Below the pieces are notes generated by a model, which searched no databases, was not told the DNA's origin, and saw only the letters and a list, made by a program, of their open reading frames with translations. 64,000 bases of DNA from NCBI GenBank assembly GCA_003439945.1, contig QVRM01005224.1, forward strand, positions 496,001 to 560,000, in the 5' to 3' direction. Source of the DNA: Dermanyssus gallinae. Taxonomy: Eukaryota; Arthropoda; Arachnida; Mesostigmata; Dermanyssidae. Below, in pieces: positions 63,340 to 64,000 of the stretch (positions are counted from its first letter, which is position 1; each line of letters opens with the position of its first letter). Made by a program: the position numbers and the translations under genes.

Positions 63340-64000
63340 CTTTCATCGTCTCTTTTGGGCATGCCTCGTCTTATCTCGGCTCATGCGGCGCATCTCAGGG
63401 CCGTACGTTCCGGAAAGTCTACCTCGTCGCAGTGCAGATATTGCGTTGAGTCAACCTTTCCTATACGGTTTATACGGTTTTTTACGGTGGTAAGTAAGAC
63501 GACCCCCGAGAGATTCATCCATCGGCGGATGTTTAGAATAAGGTTCCTTACAGGCGCTCCTTTTTGTCCGTCCGGGATACTGCTCCACTCCTTCTGCCAC
63601 CGATCGAGTGTTATCTTGCGTTCTTCCTCGATTTGCTTAGCTAGGTCATTCCACAGCCGCCGACGTTCAGCTGCCTTTAGGTCCCAGAGCACGAGCGAGG
63701 CCGCCATACTGAGGGTGCGATACCCCCGAATGATACGAAGGGCGTCGATCCGCTGAACCTTCCCCAAGAACTTCGTCGTAGCGTATGCGTCCATTGTAGA
63801 CGACAACCAAACTGGCAAGCCAAACAGGGTGATGGACTCGGACACGAACATCAGTAGTCTCCGTTGGCTATCTCTGGGCAGTGCGTGTTGGGCAACAGCC
63901 GGGCAATGTCATCTGCCGCCTTTTGCGCCTTTGCGGCCGGTATTCTGACATGAAGGATTCCCTCGGTCCTCGGTCCAGATGTATACCCAGGTATCTTGCG
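63340..64000 (-). pseudogene. R1-like LINE ORF2 C-terminal region, runs off window
   Basis: From the window edge the minus strand reads RYLGIHLDRG, then in another frame VRIPAAKAQKAADDIARLLP (post-RT thumb). The frame 63851-63381 continues VQRIDALRIIRGYRTLSMAA and WQKEWSSIPDGQ, then LILNIRRWMNLSG and YLHCDEVDFPERTALRCAAH. This order is that of R1-clade ORF2 after the RT. The expected paired Cys at the end is reduced. A frameshift near 63950 shows it is decayed. The RT itself lies beyond the window. Confidence 0.65.

Overview
The window reads as eukaryotic, repeat-rich nuclear DNA from an invertebrate, most likely an arthropod. Support comes from the split gene with GT/AG introns, the arthropod-style complexin it encodes, many R1-like LINE remnants, a BEL/Pao LTR element, a mariner transposase end, tRNA-derived SINEs, and more than a dozen long (AT)n tracts. 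A mite or tick is possible but cannot be shown from the sequence alone.

Only one host gene is clearly supported: complexin (cpx), on the + strand. It has four coding exons at 17471-17525, 31389-31555, 31859-32000 and 32708-32781. All junctions are GT/AG, phases agree, and the product is 145 residues ending in a CAAX box (CSLQ). Intron 1 is 13.9 kb and full of transposon debris; introns 2 and 3 are about 0.3 and 0.7 kb. Downstream of the stop lies about 15 kb (32.8-47.9 kb) in which I find no transposon protein fragments. It is rich in CAA, CAG, ATC and GAT runs and holds several AATAAA signals. I read it as a possible very long neuronal 3' UTR, which is inference.

Region by region: 0-0.28 kb, mariner transposase C-terminus. 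0.88-1.19 and 10.72-11.01 kb, two copies of one tRNA-derived SINE in opposite orientations. 2.2-4.4 kb, two LINE reverse transcriptase (RT) fragments, one nearly intact over RT. 5.9-10.7 kb, three rearranged R1-like copies. 15.25-15.83 kb, another R1-like scrap. 17.2-32.8 kb, the complexin gene. Its first intron carries a LINE copy with an inverted 5' part (20.3-21.5 kb), stem-loops (22.4 kb), a GC/trinucleotide-rich island that may be an internal promoter (24.9-26.4 kb), a foldback element (27.3-28.4 kb) and a LINE C-terminal fragment (30.1-30.7 kb). 48.9-54.5 kb, LINE and Ty3/gypsy fragments plus a SINE-like unit. 55.1-56.8 kb, an R1-like copy. 57.0-62.9 kb, a RT element with a YLDDG catalytic motif, split by a young non-autonomous BEL/Pao element (58134-60848) with a 5-bp target duplication. 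63.3-64.0 kb, R1-like tail on the minus strand.

The mobile elements do not form a pathway with complexin; they are its genomic surroundings. The strongest structural observations are the nested BEL element, the twin-priming-like inversion, the foldback element, and the sharp boundary between transposon-rich DNA and the fragment-free block behind the complexin stop codon. I saw no CRISPR array, rRNA gene, confident functional tRNA gene or bacterial operon.
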